DNA of 64,000 nucleotides from contig CM064495.1 in NCBI GenBank assembly GCA_032716605.1, forward strand, positions 43,252,896-43,316,895. Reading direction: 5' to 3'. Of this stretch, positions 11,032 to 21,470 are shown one piece after another. The stretch is from Paralithodes platypus. Its lineage: Eukaryota; Arthropoda; Malacostraca; Decapoda; Lithodidae. Every line of letters starts with the position of its first letter. The stretch's first letter is position 1. The position numbers were made by a program, and so were the translations under genes. Under the pieces are notes generated by a model, which saw only the letters and a list, made by a program, of their open reading frames with translations, was not told where the DNA came from and ran no database searches.

Positions 11032-11149
11032 GGAACAACAACAACTAACGGCACTTCCCCGAGGTTTTATGCTCTCCTTGTGACGTGCTCCTTTTTTTTT
11101 TTATTCCTTTTTCTCTATTTACAATTAATTTTCTTCTTTTGTTCGGCAA

Positions 11150-11388
11150 GAATGTAGTTACCGGGTGTACCGCCCGTCTTGTTTACACTACGCGGACGCT
11201 CACCATCATGTTCCCGTCTATTTTGACTGCCTTTGGATACAAAAATACATTACCCTAACCAAACAACCTAACCTAACCTAACCTAACCTAGTATTATAGA
11301 TTTATAAGTATTTATTTTATTATAAGTATTTATAGATGATTTATGTTGTATGTCGGTAGTGGTACACCCGGTAACTACATCCATCCCT
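11150..11388. mobile_element. TTAGG-core MITE
   Basis: Inverted termini, GGCAAGAATGTAGTTACCGG on the left and the inverse of GGATGGATGTAGTTACCGG on the right, enclose GGGTGTACC, a CCCGTCTATTTTGAC block and a CCTAA (TTAGG inverse) array at about 11255-11292 next to CCAAACAACC. It is the inverted relative of 4585-4858. The flanking bases CTTTTGTTC and CTTATTTTC match only 7 of 9, so a TSD is likely but not clean. Confidence 0.7.
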
Positions 11389-12606
11389 TATTTTCTTCTC
11401 CTCAATTCATCTCTTTCATTTTCTTTTCTCTTATCTTCCACATTCCGTATATGGTTTCCTTTGCTCTCTATGTGTTTTCCTTTTTAAACAGTAGGATTCC
11501 TATGATCTGGTTTTCCTCTTTTATATATGGTTGTTGTAAACCTGGCCACATAGGCAGGTCACCACAAAATAAAATGCTTGATATTTTATACCTCAGCCTT
11601 ACAAAGGTTACATTTTTTATCCCCTCCTATATTTCTGTTTTTATCTTTTAAATTTAAATTATTTGTCCTACTTCTATAATATATGACTGAAGCCTGTGTG
11701 TTATACTGTTATCATATTATATCTTCTTCTCCCCTAATTTCATTTTTGAAGGTTCTATATACTGTATATCTAAACTATTTTTCTCTCCTAACTCAAGATT
11801 GTTTCCATTGTCTTGTATCCCATTCCATAACTTTCTTTCTAATTTACGCATTTTTAATATTTACAATATTTATTTCTCCTAAGTTTAAAATTCTTATATA
11901 TTTCCTAGTCTCTGCTGTCCAAGGGTCTTTTTTATTTTTCTATTTCTCTTCAGTAGTTCTTCTGAGAAAATCATTACTATCCTCTCCTATTAACCTAAGA
12001 AGTGCGCATGGGGGGTATGAGACACCACACTCCTGTGCTGACGTATTTGAGCTGTTCCCATTACTAACATAGTTATTTTACCATAAATAGCATTAATACT
12101 TATCCATATGCACCTATTATAGGTTGATTATAAAGGTATTAACCTGTTACAACAATAAAACAAGTGGAAACAGCGTTTGGATGGTCAAAATCGGCGATAC
12201 AAGCCGGGAGTTACATAATGTATGGCTGAGGCAACCTCCCTTCCCACCACTTTTCCCCCCGTCTGGAGAGAGACTGTCGATCGATACTCTCTCTCTCTCT
12301 CTTGCACTCGCTTGCTAACAGTGATGACAATGCCCTACTTGCAACTCGCTAATGTTAGCACGAAAATATACCACAGAATAAGGGAATAACAGGGAAAATA
12401 GGTGATAACTGAAGGTGAGGAAAGTGGGGAAGGAGGGGAGGTGGAGGAGTGATATTTGGCATGGCCCAGGGGCAATACAAAAAAAAAATAATAATTGGGG
12501 GTGTTTTAAATGGATTTTTTAATAGCCTTACTCTTAAGAGTCTTCCCGCAGTCCGCCGGGGGAACTCTTAAGAGTCTTCCCGCAGTTCCCGGGTTAAGTA
12601 TATTAA
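11389..12606. other. T-rich intergenic DNA
   Basis: No gene is recognised. Open frames at 11343-11651 and 11683-12072 are long only because the strand is T-rich; they encode Phe/Leu/Ile-rich peptides without motifs. A CT microsatellite lies at about 12284-12302. At 12533-12593 the string CTCTTAAGAGTCTTCCCGCAG occurs twice in tandem. Confidence 0.45.
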
Positions 12607-12614
12607 ATATTTGA

Positions 12615-13076
12615 GGAATAATTCTATAATTGCACCTATACGAGCTAAACAAATTATTATTGTATTTAACAGGAAGGTACGACGAGGTAAGTGATGTGGT
12701 ATGGGTGTCAATATGCGGAAATGGATTATAGGGGCATTCCGCCCCCTCTAACCCCCTTACGAAAATCTACGGTTACTCACTCCACCCCAACTGGATTTCT
12801 ATCGTTTTACCCAACCAGCGGGGTGTGGGCAGCCCCCACCCATAATACTAGGATAGGTTAGGTAAGGTTGTTTGGTTAGGCTAATGTCTCTCTTGAAACA
12901 TTGTAAAATCTGTTTCACATCTAGATTGATAGACTTTTGTCAGAGGGGGCGGAATGCCCAAATTATCCATTTCCGCATATTGCCACCTAAACCACATCAC
13001 TTACCTTGTCGTACCTTCCTGTTAAATACAATAATATTTTTTTTAGCTCATATAGGTGGAATTATAGAAATTTACC
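12615..13076. mobile_element. MITE with ~140-bp inverted repeats and TTAGG core
   Basis: A perfect 8-bp TSD, ATATTTGA (12607-12614 and 13077-13084), flanks a 462-bp foldback element. The termini (GGAATAATTCTATAATTGC and, inverted, GGTAAATTTCTATAATTCC) continue as an imperfect inverted repeat through CCTATA, GTATTTAACAGGAAGGTACG and GGGCATTCCGCC. The centre at about 12848-12890 shares GGTTGTTTGGTTAGGCTAATG with 4585-4858. The TSD length would suit hAT, P or Merlin-type transposases, and none is present to decide. Confidence 0.8.
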
Positions 13077-13084
13077 ATATTTGA

Positions 13085-13981
13085 TATGTCCTTCCATTAT
13101 TCTAGCCTCCATTGTTGAAGCTCCTATCTCTCCCCTCAAGGTTACCTTCTGTGCATATCTCCTAATCTGTCCAGCTCTCCAACCCAAGAATGTGCAGCTT
13201 CTCAGTCTTTCTTCTACTCAACAAATTAACTCTGGAATTCACTCCCTCAATCAATCTTTCCTTCATCTTATGACTTAAACTGCTTTAAACTTTCTGTGCC
13301 CAGGCTTTCTGGCCCTAATGTCCCTTGAATTTGTCTCGGTCACTCTTTTGGCTTTGGGGGAGAAACTCGCTACAGGCAACCTGCCTTTTATCTCCTTCAT
13401 ACACATAAAACAAATAAATATAGGCTATAATGATTGCTACCTTTAGTTTATATCGATTATTACGCAAGTTAGATAAGTTTGGATTTAGGAAATATATAGG
13501 AAAACACTGGTTTGGGAATAGAGTTAATAACATGTGGAATGGTCCAATGGACTGCCCAGAACAGTGATTAGCTCAGGAACAGTTGAGAGCTTTCGCCTTT
13601 CAGCATAAGTTGGATTATCATATGGATGATATGGGCTGGGTGTGAATGGGAGCTGCCTCATGTGGGCTGCATGGCCTTAGGCATATACAGTTTCCTGCGA
13701 TCTTATGTTAAGTGAGACTTCTCTTCTCGTGACCCGCCTCCTCCGACAACAATATTGTCATTACCCTAACCTGGGGGCTGCCGCCCCCAGACCCCCACTG
13801 CTCTTAAAAATGCGGGGCCTGGGAGCCGCAGCCCCCAGGTTAGGTCAGAACGTTATAATAAAAATAATGTTTTCAAAGGAGGCGAGTGAGGACTGAGCGG
13901 GTTTGATAATTGTTTACGTCCACGAGTATCCCTGCTAGGCGCTAGGCTGCATCCAGGGCAAACGGAAGGCCCAGGTCTAAA
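13085..13981. other. Intergenic, possible decayed LINE tail
   Basis: The plus strand at about 13090-13400 has weak resemblance to a LINE C-terminus (a run of short hydrophobic and Ser-rich segments followed by a FKLSVPRL-like string in another frame). It is too broken to call a gene. At 13775-13860 the string GGGGGCTGCCGCCCCCAG appears near a second, similar GGAGCCGCAGCCCCCAGG, a short imperfect repeat. Confidence 0.3.
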
Positions 13982-13989
13982 GAATTACC

Positions 13990-15479
13990 GGGAAGGATGT
14001 AGTATCCGGGCGTACGGTCATGTTCACATAGGTCAATCGCTCGCGGTCAAGTTATTTTTTCTGTTATTTGCCCCCTGCTGGCAATATATAAGGGTAGAAT
14101 GTAGAATTAGGGCGTACCGCCAGCCTTGCTTACAATACGCGGAGCCGGGGCGGACGCTTGCCATCATGTTCCAGTCTATTTTGACTACCTTTGGAATCTT
14201 TGGATACAATAATATGCTGAGGGGGGGCTTTGCCCTCCATCACCTCCCCCCCCCCCCATGACATATTGTCATCATCATAAATATTGCCAGCAGGGGGCAA
14301 ATAACCAAAAAAATCACCGTCAAAATAGACGCGAACTAAACCACGGCGATCGACAAATGTAAACATGATGACAGCGGCGGCGGACCTCTGCTGCTCTGCA
14401 ATCATGTTTCAGGCTATTTTGAATGCCTTTGGATACAATAATATGGTAAGGGTGGACTTTGCCCCCCACACCATGACATATTGTCATCATCATATACATT
14501 ACCAGCAGGGGGCAAATAACCGAAAAAAAATTGCCGTCAAAACAACGCGAACTAAAGGGCGACTGGACGACTCGGCCCATGGGACAACTCGGCTCGGACA
14601 GCTCGGCCCAGTTTTGGACAACTCGGCCCATTATTTGAGACAGCTCAGCCCCATGTTTTGCTATGGGGCATTTTGACGAGACCAGTCAGGATTAGGATGG
14701 GGAGAGCTAAGTGGAGGGTTTATGGGTGAGACCATGTATGCAGCACTAAATCCTGTCCTCTGCGTATGCACGGCCTTTTCCCTAATATTTTTATTGTTAT
14801 TTAGGCTCAACTGTTAGGTTAATTTAAGTTAGGTTAGGTTAATATAATAGTATAAAGGAAAAAAAAATTGTGCCAAGGGGCCTAAGATTCTCACGCATGT
14901 GCAGAGGACAGGATTTGCAGGATTTGGTGCTGCATACATGGCCTCCCGTTTATGGCGTGAGTGTAATGTGGGCGAAATGTTCGTTTATTGTATAATTATG
15001 TCATAGGCTAGTTCTCTCGATTCATAATGTGTAGGTTAGGTTAGGTTAGGTTAGGTTAAGTTAGGTTAGGTTAATTATGAGTTGTCTCGTAATTAACACG
15101 GGGCCGAGCTGTCTCGCCGTGGGCCGAGCTGTCCTGTGGGCCGAGTAGTCTAGCATTCGAACTTAACCGTGGCGATCGCCCTAATTAAACACGACGCCCG
15201 TACGCCCGAAATCTAGGCTACATCCATCCCATATATAATTATGATGATGATGATAAGTCATAGGAGGTGAAGGGGGGCAAAGCCGCCCCCCCCCCCCACC
15301 CCCCCCTTAACCTAATATTGTAAATTTCATTAATCGATTTTAGGAGTATTGTTGGTTGTTGGAAGGAACATAATAATTGTATTCCACAGCACTGTGGCAG
15401 TCAAAATAGACGGGAACATGATCGCGAGCGTCCGCATAGTGTAAACAAGGCAGGTGGTACGCCCAAATATATCCTTGCC
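13990..15479. mobile_element. Large compound TTAGG-family element
   Basis: The outer ends, GGGAAGGATGTAG with CCGGGCGTACGG on the left and, inverted, GGCAAGGATATATTTGGGCGTACC on the right, match the family at 4585-4858. The flanking 8-mers are GAATTACC (13982-13989) and AAATTACC (15480-15487), one mismatch. The interior holds further family ends (about 14091 and 15180-15232) and two copies of a block with GCAGGGGGCAAATAACC (about 14290 and 14508). A different nested element lies at 14563-15155. It appears to be several rounds of insertion into one family member. No transposase is visible. Confidence 0.6.
14563..15155. mobile_element. Nested element with CTCGGCCCA terminal repeats
   Basis: The left end carries three tandem-like units of the form ACAACTCGGCCCA/ACAGCTCGGCCCA (about 14565-14652). 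The right end carries the inverted units TGGGCCGAGCTGTC and GGGCCGAGTAGTC (about 15095-15153). Between them lies a second inverted pair, a TATGCAGCAC...AATCCTGTCCTCTGC block at about 14735-14775 and its inverse at 14900-14942, plus a TTAGG array at 15031-15072. No TSD was resolved. Confidence 0.5.
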
Positions 15480-15487
15480 AAATTACC

Positions 15488-17498
15488 GCCTAGGCTAGGA
15501 ACCCTAGTCCCTAGGTTAGCCATAAGTTAACGTTAAACCAACTCATAAGTTGTCATAACTATCAATAAGGCCCTCAGGCAAAATGTCCTATCCCAGTGAC
15601 TGACACTATTTAGCATAAACGCTGAACAGTAATATACCAAAGACGACAAGGATAGTGCATTGAAACAAGGGTAGAAAAGAAGCCATTGTCATTTCAGTTG
15701 CAAACATCTGCAACGACTGCAAGCCCATCCCGCGGCAACACTGTTTGGCCGCGGTGTGTGCGTACATACGTCTTCTTCCTTGCACCTCAAGCCTATTACC
15801 ACATTCACACACTCACCACAACCTCCAGTCTTATGCTACTCATTTCTTGCATCTCAAAATGCTCGGAGGGCTCAATATAATCGATGTTCTTACCTGCACA
15901 GTCTTAGAAAAGGGAAGAAGAAACTACTCCCATTTGGTGTTTACAGTATAAGGTCCGGAACCTTGGCAACCGGCGGCACACGGACAGGTGAGATAAAACA
16001 TAAGACGATCATGCAAGTAGTCTAGGATCCTACTTTTGACCCCAACAAGCTTATAATATATAATTGAACGATCATATAAAGGCAATCGCACATGCCAAGC
16101 TTATATCTTAAGTCTTTTATTTTTAATGTCCTTGTGACATCTCTAGGGAGCCCGACTACCATGGAATACAAGTTAGATCTTCAAAAACCCTTTAAAATAT
16201 ACTCGGTCATTGCGATATCTGTTAATAATATGTTTCAATAATGCACCAGATTCGGCTACCATGGTTATGAATACTAGCTAAAGGGTATAAGTATCGATCT
16301 GAAGCTATAATAAAGTGCGAATGTGCAACTTGCCCCTCGTAAATCATTAGAGCCTCGGACATGCAATGAAGAATAGATTATGGGAATTTAAATTTGCATA
16401 TCGTCATTCGGCAACCAATCACAGCATGAACAACCGTGCTCAGTAGAGCACATAACTCAAGCACCCGCTCAAACCAGAGCAAGTGATCGAATTGTTTATA
16501 ATTCCTTCCTGTCCGCGGCTGATTTGCTATATGTGGCTGATATGGGCAATGCCAAGCGGTCGTCCGATCTATCTTTATTGACCGAGTGACCATGCCGATG
16601 AAAAAAGGTTTTACCTTTACAACGTTCTTCACCGTTTTGGTCCGTGGCCGTTTAGGTTCAAGATATATGGACCAACTTAAGACAAAGGTAATTGTTTAGT
16701 AGAAGGCCTTTTTTCTAGTTATTAAAAACGTATTCTATGGTGTATTATATGATATATAGAAGCAATAGAACTGTTAAAAATGACCTGGGAAGTGTAGGCT
16801 ATATTAAACCAAATACAAAACAGAGTAGTGGGAGAGTGGAGGGGGGAGAGAATCCTACAGAAAATTGATTTTTGAGCACAGACTAAACCAAAAATACACT
16901 ACTGTATTTACATAGCTGGACGTATTAAAGGTGAATTCCAAGGATGAAACCTATTCAAACTAAAATGTTCATTGGGATCTGCTTGGTTTTAGGGGTATGA
17001 TACTGAAGAACTTTCATCAATGTGTCCTAACAACATAGAAATATAGCTTATCTAAGTTATTTTGTGGCGAGCACTGGCGTGTTTACCATGACGTCATATT
17101 GTCAATGGCGGGAACACTAAACACGGGAAATGGGTGAATCTTTGTTTTATTTTATGTGAGAAGCTCTTATACATTGTATGCATGTTTACAGCTCAAAATT
17201 TGGCTTAATCACTATCTGGTCAAGGGACTGCGATATATAAAATTAACAGAAAACGATACTTACATCAAGAAATAGGTCTTGGAAGCGACCTCCCTCGACT
17301 CGTGACCAGGATAAAACACTCGAAAACAAGCCGTCGAAAACACTGCCTGTAGGTTTATTGTTGGCGAGATTGGATTATTTCTTGATGTGCACCACATCTT
17401 CAGGTGCTTGTTCGATGTTTTGCAGAGCTTGAGTATTGAAATGAACGGTACTAAATAAGAATAACAGACCTGTCCACGAGCGTGTGTGATTGGGACAA
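15488..17498. other. Intergenic, no gene recognised
   Basis: About 2 kb without recognisable coding regions, terminal repeats or RNA genes. The open frames at 15606-16025 (several overlapping) and 16378-16632 have no family motifs and no splice context that could be supported. Confidence 0.45.
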
Positions 17499-17591
17499 AT
17501 ATCCAATGTTGTTGTTGTTGTTGTTATTATTAAAGGGCCTTCGGGTGGATGCCACCTGCTTGTCCCTAGAAGACTAACCGTCAGTGGGACT

Positions 17592-20500
17592 CTATACTAT
17601 GTCGGCAACATGTGTCGCCAAGAGGAAGACACATAAGGCACGAGAGAGCTGAGAACACACATCCGCATCCCGGACACCGTGGCCTAACAATAGCCCTAAG
17701 CTGAACCCCCGAGACGACAAACGGCGAACCGAGTCCCTAAGTTTGACCCTGTGACTATAGAACCGCGGACACACCTCCACCAGATGCTCAGGGGTTTCGG
17801 GCTGTCCACACCAGCGACAGTCCGGGCACCGTATCATGCGGAGTCGGAACAGGTGTGCTGACAGCGCAGTGTGTCCAATACGCAGCCTGGCCAGCGAGAC
17901 ATCGAGTTTCCGCAGGGGGTGTCGACTCCAAGGCTGGGGGCACGAATCCCACCGGTATCTCCCCATGGTCGTCTGTAGCAACAGCACCCGTAGCTCCCTG
18001 TCCCAAAGTCCGCGACTAGCCCGCCCGACAACCCGGGCATGTGTCCTCGCAACCATGTCAACCGACTCAACCTCTACCGAAGCGTGCGCCAGCTTCGCCG
18101 CAGCATCAGCCACCGTGTTGCCACGAATGCCCGAGTGCGCAGGAACCCACTGGAGGACCACTTCCCACGGATGACCTAAAAAGTGAACCAGCAACTCCTG
18201 GATGGCGAAGACAAGACGAGGATATGTAGCCGGGCGGGCCGCAAGGAGCAGATGGAGGGAGGCTTGGGAATCCGAGTACAAGACGACCCGTTGAGGCCGA
18301 ATATGACACCGCACAAACTCCAGGGCTCGAAGAATGGCAAACAGTTCCGCCACTATGATGGGATGGTGCCCAGACAACCTCCAGGTCTGGCAGAGGGAGA
18401 GGTCCTCGTAGTAGACAGCCGCGGACGAGGAGGCCGGAGGAACGCAGGAACCATCCGTGAAGACACCGAAGTGCCCCTGATAACACGACCCCACCAGCTC
18501 AGCAAAATAGGCCCGGGCAAGTCCAGCATCCGTCGACGTCCGGTAACCTTCATGGAAGGTAACCCGGATGCGAGGAGTGAGATCAACCCACGGCGGGACC
18601 GGAGACACAGAGGGGGTCGGGGAGGGAGAGGGAGGGTCCACAGCTATCTGCCGATAGTGGAGGAGGCTCCTCACCAGGAAAGGCTGACAGCGTTTCACAG
18701 GCCACGATGGTGCATTCCTGGAGACCCCTGACGAAGCATGCAGGCCTGACAACGGGTGATGCCCAGGAAGAGTAGCAACTCGCCCCGCCCACCTACAATC
18801 CGTCAACACCCGAGACCAGGACAGAGGCAACGACCCACTTTCCGCTAGGAGGGACACGGTAGGGGAGGAACAAAAAGCCCCCAACGCCACCCTGAGGGCC
18901 GTGTTATGAACAGGGTCCAAGCGGCTAAGAACTGACGACGAAGCCGAACCATACACTGCACTACCATAAGCCACCTTACTCTTGATGAAAGACTCATAAA
19001 AACACAGCAGATCATCCCGAGACGTCCCCCACTTGGACCCGGCTATACACTTCATTATACCCAGCCGCTTCATGCAAGACGATCGCAGGTAGTCCACATG
19101 ATTCCTCCAAGTCAATACCGGCCCATCCCAACGCAGACCTAAGAAGGTGTGTGACGTACGATATGTGAGAGGCTCACCCCCCAACGTAATCGTAGGCAGA
19201 CCCGGGAGTTTAGTCTTCAACGTGAAGCACATGAGAGCGCTCTTTTGGGCATTGAGTCGTAGGCCCCAGTCCCTCGCCCACTCACAGAGCTCATCAACCG
19301 CCAATTGCAAAGCAGTCTGGGCCTGTAAGAGCGTGTCCGCTGAGCAGACGATGGCAAGATCGTCGGCATACACCATCGTCGTAGCATTACGGGACCGAGG
19401 GACATCAGACAACATGGCATTCAGGAACAGTGGACCCAAGATCGACCCCTGAATCACCCCACGGCGGACAGGGAAAGGCCGCGACGTAGAGGTACCGACC
19501 GCCACTGAAAGGGACCTCTCAAGCAAGTAGCTGCAGAGCCACGATAAAACCTTCCCACGAACACCAAGCATACCCAATTTGTATAGGACCCCGGCATGGG
19601 AAACCGAATCAAAGGCACTCGCAACATCGATGAACGCCACGAGGAGCACCTTCTTGTTCCGATATGCATCCTGGATGCGATATTCCAGCTGGAGGAGCAC
19701 ATCCACGGTGCCCCTAGCCGGGCGGAAACCATGAAGAACATCAGGAAGGAGTGCCTTAGTCTCCAGCCACCAAGTGAGCCTCTGTGAAACCATCTTCTCC
19801 ATCACCTTACCCACCACCGACAACAAGCAGATGGGCCTACGTGAAGATGGTAAAGAGGGATCCTTACCCGGTTTAGGGAACGGAAGGAGGAGGGCCGACT
19901 TCCACAAAGCCGGATATGTACCAGTAGACCAGCTCCTGTTATAGAAGTCCAGCAACACATCAAACCCCTCCCGCGGCAGATGGGCAAGCATCTCATACGC
20001 CACATCATCGTGACCCACAGCCTTACCCTTGGGGAGTGAGTCCAAAGTGCGGTGCAATTCATGGGCGGTCAGCGGATCGGCAAGGCCGTCAAGATCAGGA
20101 GATTCAAGATGGTACGAAATTACTGACTCCAGCCGATCCACATCCGGTAGTTGCTGTGGGGCCTCAAACAGCACCCGATAGTGATCTGCCAAACAATCCG
20201 CCTGCTCCTGCGCATCGCCGACTAGCCGACCGCCAACAGTAAGAGGGAAAGAAGTGTCCACCCTCTGGCCATTCATCTGCCTAACAAAATGCCACGCCCT
20301 CTTGCTGGAGCTGGCAAACCTCAACGTAGGACAGAAGGCAGCCCAAGACCCACGCTTCGCCTGCAAGAGAGTGCGTTTGCACCGGGCATCCACCCTCCGT
20401 GCCTCCCGCTTGAACTCCACACAGGGATGACGGCGCCAGACAGACCAAGCCCGATGACGAACCCGGACCGCGACCGCACATTCCTCGGTCCACCAAGGAA

Positions 20501-21470
20501 CAGTGGGCCTGTCCGTAGGGGGCCGGCCCGTCATCCGAAAGGCCCCACCGGCCGCAGCAGTTAACGCCCTTGAAATGGCCTCAGCACCCGAGCCCACCGA
20601 CTCCGCGAGAGAGGGAGGATCCAAGTGGAGGCCACGTTGGAACTGTCCCCATCCCTCAGCACCGAACCTCCACCTCGGGCGGGAACGCGGAGGGGCAGGA
20701 GAGGAAAACCCAAAGACATCAAGCAAGACTGGCAGATGATCACTCCCCATGTATGGACCCGTGGTAACCCGAGCACCTAAAAACAGGTCATTACCCAAGC
20801 AGAGATCTAAGGTGGAGGAGGACGCGGTATGCGGATCGACGCGGGTAGGGAGACCAGGTGGGGTTAAAAGGTCAAAGGAAGGGCTATCCAATAACGCATC
20901 AAAAAGCGAGGTACCAGTACGGTTCCGAGATGCCCTGAGCACCAACGGATCCCAGTACGGGTGACGCGCATTAAAGTCCCCCATCACCAGACAGGGCGAC
21001 GGCAATTGATTAAAATAATGTTGGAATTCCGGCAGAGCAATATTCCGACAAGGGTTATAACAGATGAACACAGTAGCCCACCCCTTCCGTAAGGCCACGC
21101 TCACCGCCAGAACCTCCAGGTCTCCACCAGCAAACCGTTGCAAACCGAACAACTTGCTTGGGACCGTATCCCGCACCGCTAGAGCCAAACCACCACCCCT
21201 AGAGTCCCTATCCGCCCGATACACATTAAAATGAGGGATCCGGAAATGTAACGTGGAAGAAAGCCAAGTTTCGCATAGCCCTACCACTATAGGGGCTTCA
21301 CGTTCCACCAACAACCGTAAATCCTGAGTCTTACGGTGAACTGACCGAGCATTCCACAAAAGAAACTTCTCCGATAACCTGGGCAACCCTAACGGGACAC
21401 CAACAGAGCCAACAGTCTGGGTATCAATGCGAGACAAACTTCCTTGAGAGTACGGCCTGACACTATGCAC
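17592..21470 (-). CDS. LINE B ORF2: endonuclease, reverse transcriptase, RNase H
   Basis: An uninterrupted 1292-codon frame. The APE-type endonuclease occupies roughly residues 30-250, with LLWNARSVHRK, CETWLSS, the catalytic GDFNARHPYW near residue 160 and SDHLPVL near 245. The RT spans about 430-800: FPKPGKDPSLPSSRRPICLL, AFIDVASAFDSV, RGVIQGSILGPLFLNAML and YADD near residue 700. RNase H lies near 1000-1130, with FTDGSC, a Glu in AELFAILRALE, SDSQAS and VPAHSGIRGNTVADAAA, so all the expected acidic positions are present. A Cys/His tail (CPDCRWC...H...C) follows. It would nick target DNA, prime on it and degrade template RNA. Expression is presumably from the element's own 5' end. The intact frame suggests recent activity. 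Confidence 0.9.
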   Translation of the reverse strand: MHSVRPYSQGSLSRIDTQTVGSVGVPLGLPRLSEKFLLWNARSVHRKTQDLRLLVEREAPIVVGLCETWLSSTLHFRIPHFNVYRADRDSRGGGLALAVRDTVPSKLFGLQRFAGGDLEVLAVSVALRKGWATVFICYNPCRNIALPEFQHYFNQLPSPCLVMGDFNARHPYWDPLVLRASRNRTGTSLFDALLDSPSFDLLTPPGLPTRVDPHTASSSTLDLCLGNDLFLGARVTTGPYMGSDHLPVLLDVFGFSSPAPPRSRPRWRFGAEGWGQFQRGLHLDPPSLAESVGSGAEAISRALTAAAGGAFRMTGRPPTDRPTVPWWTEECAVAVRVRHRAWSVWRRHPCVEFKREARRVDARCKRTLLQAKRGSWAAFCPTLRFASSSKRAWHFVRQMNGQRVDTSFPLTVGGRLVGDAQEQADCLADHYRVLFEAPQQLPDVDRLESVISYHLESPDLDGLADPLTAHELHRTLDSLPKGKAVGHDDVAYEMLAHLPREGFDVLLDFYNRSWSTGTYPALWKSALLLPFPKPGKDPSLPSSRRPICLLSVVGKVMEKMVSQRLTWWLETKALLPDVLHGFRPARGTVDVLLQLEYRIQDAYRNKKVLLVAFIDVASAFDSVSHAGVLYKLGMLGVRGKVLSWLCSYLLERSLSVAVGTSTSRPFPVRRGVIQGSILGPLFLNAMLSDVPRSRNATTMVYADDLAIVCSADTLLQAQTALQLAVDELCEWARDWGLRLNAQKSALMCFTLKTKLPGLPTITLGGEPLTYRTSHTFLGLRWDGPVLTWRNHVDYLRSSCMKRLGIMKCIAGSKWGTSRDDLLCFYESFIKSKVAYGSAVYGSASSSVLSRLDPVHNTALRVALGAFCSSPTVSLLAESGSLPLSWSRVLTDCRWAGRVATLPGHHPLSGLHASSGVSRNAPSWPVKRCQPFLVRSLLHYRQIAVDPPSPSPTPSVSPVPPWVDLTPRIRVTFHEGYRTSTDAGLARAYFAELVGSCYQGHFGVFTDGSCVPPASSSAAVYYEDLSLCQTWRLSGHHPIIVAELFAILRALEFVRCHIRPQRVVLYSDSQASLHLLLAARPATYPRLVFAIQELLVHFLGHPWEVVLQWVPAHSGIRGNTVADAAAKLAHASVEVESVDMVARTHARVVGRASRGLWDRELRVLLLQTTMGRYRWDSCPQPWSRHPLRKLDVSLARLRIGHTALSAHLFRLRMIRCPDCRWCGQPETPEHLVEVCPRFYSHRVKLRDSVRRLSSRGFSLGLLLGHGVRDADVCSQLSRALCVFLLATHVADIV

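Larger units (their letters stand above)
6003..11043 (+). mobile_element. LINE A, Ingi/Vingi-like non-LTR retrotransposon with duplicated 3' end
   Basis: The unit is bounded by a 12-bp TSD, ACTAACGGCACT (5991-6002 and 11044-11055), which defines both ends. It encodes a 2A-like motif, a zinc-finger-like segment, a proline-rich linker, an AP-type endonuclease, RT and a C-terminal CCHC-like segment, but no RNase H motif. That order suggests the Ingi/Vingi group by inference. The 3' portion occurs twice head to tail (9125-10092 and 10093-11043), each ending in GGCAGCTTAGGGAAC plus an AAC run. A separate 162-bp tandem duplication lies at 8801-9124. The ORF is broken by frameshifts and stops, so this copy is not autonomous. 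Confidence 0.85.

Noticed and set aside
11343..12072. Two adjacent T-rich open frames that look like membrane proteins
   Set aside because: Composition-driven Phe/Leu/Ile-rich peptides, the first of which begins inside a MITE. No family resemblance.
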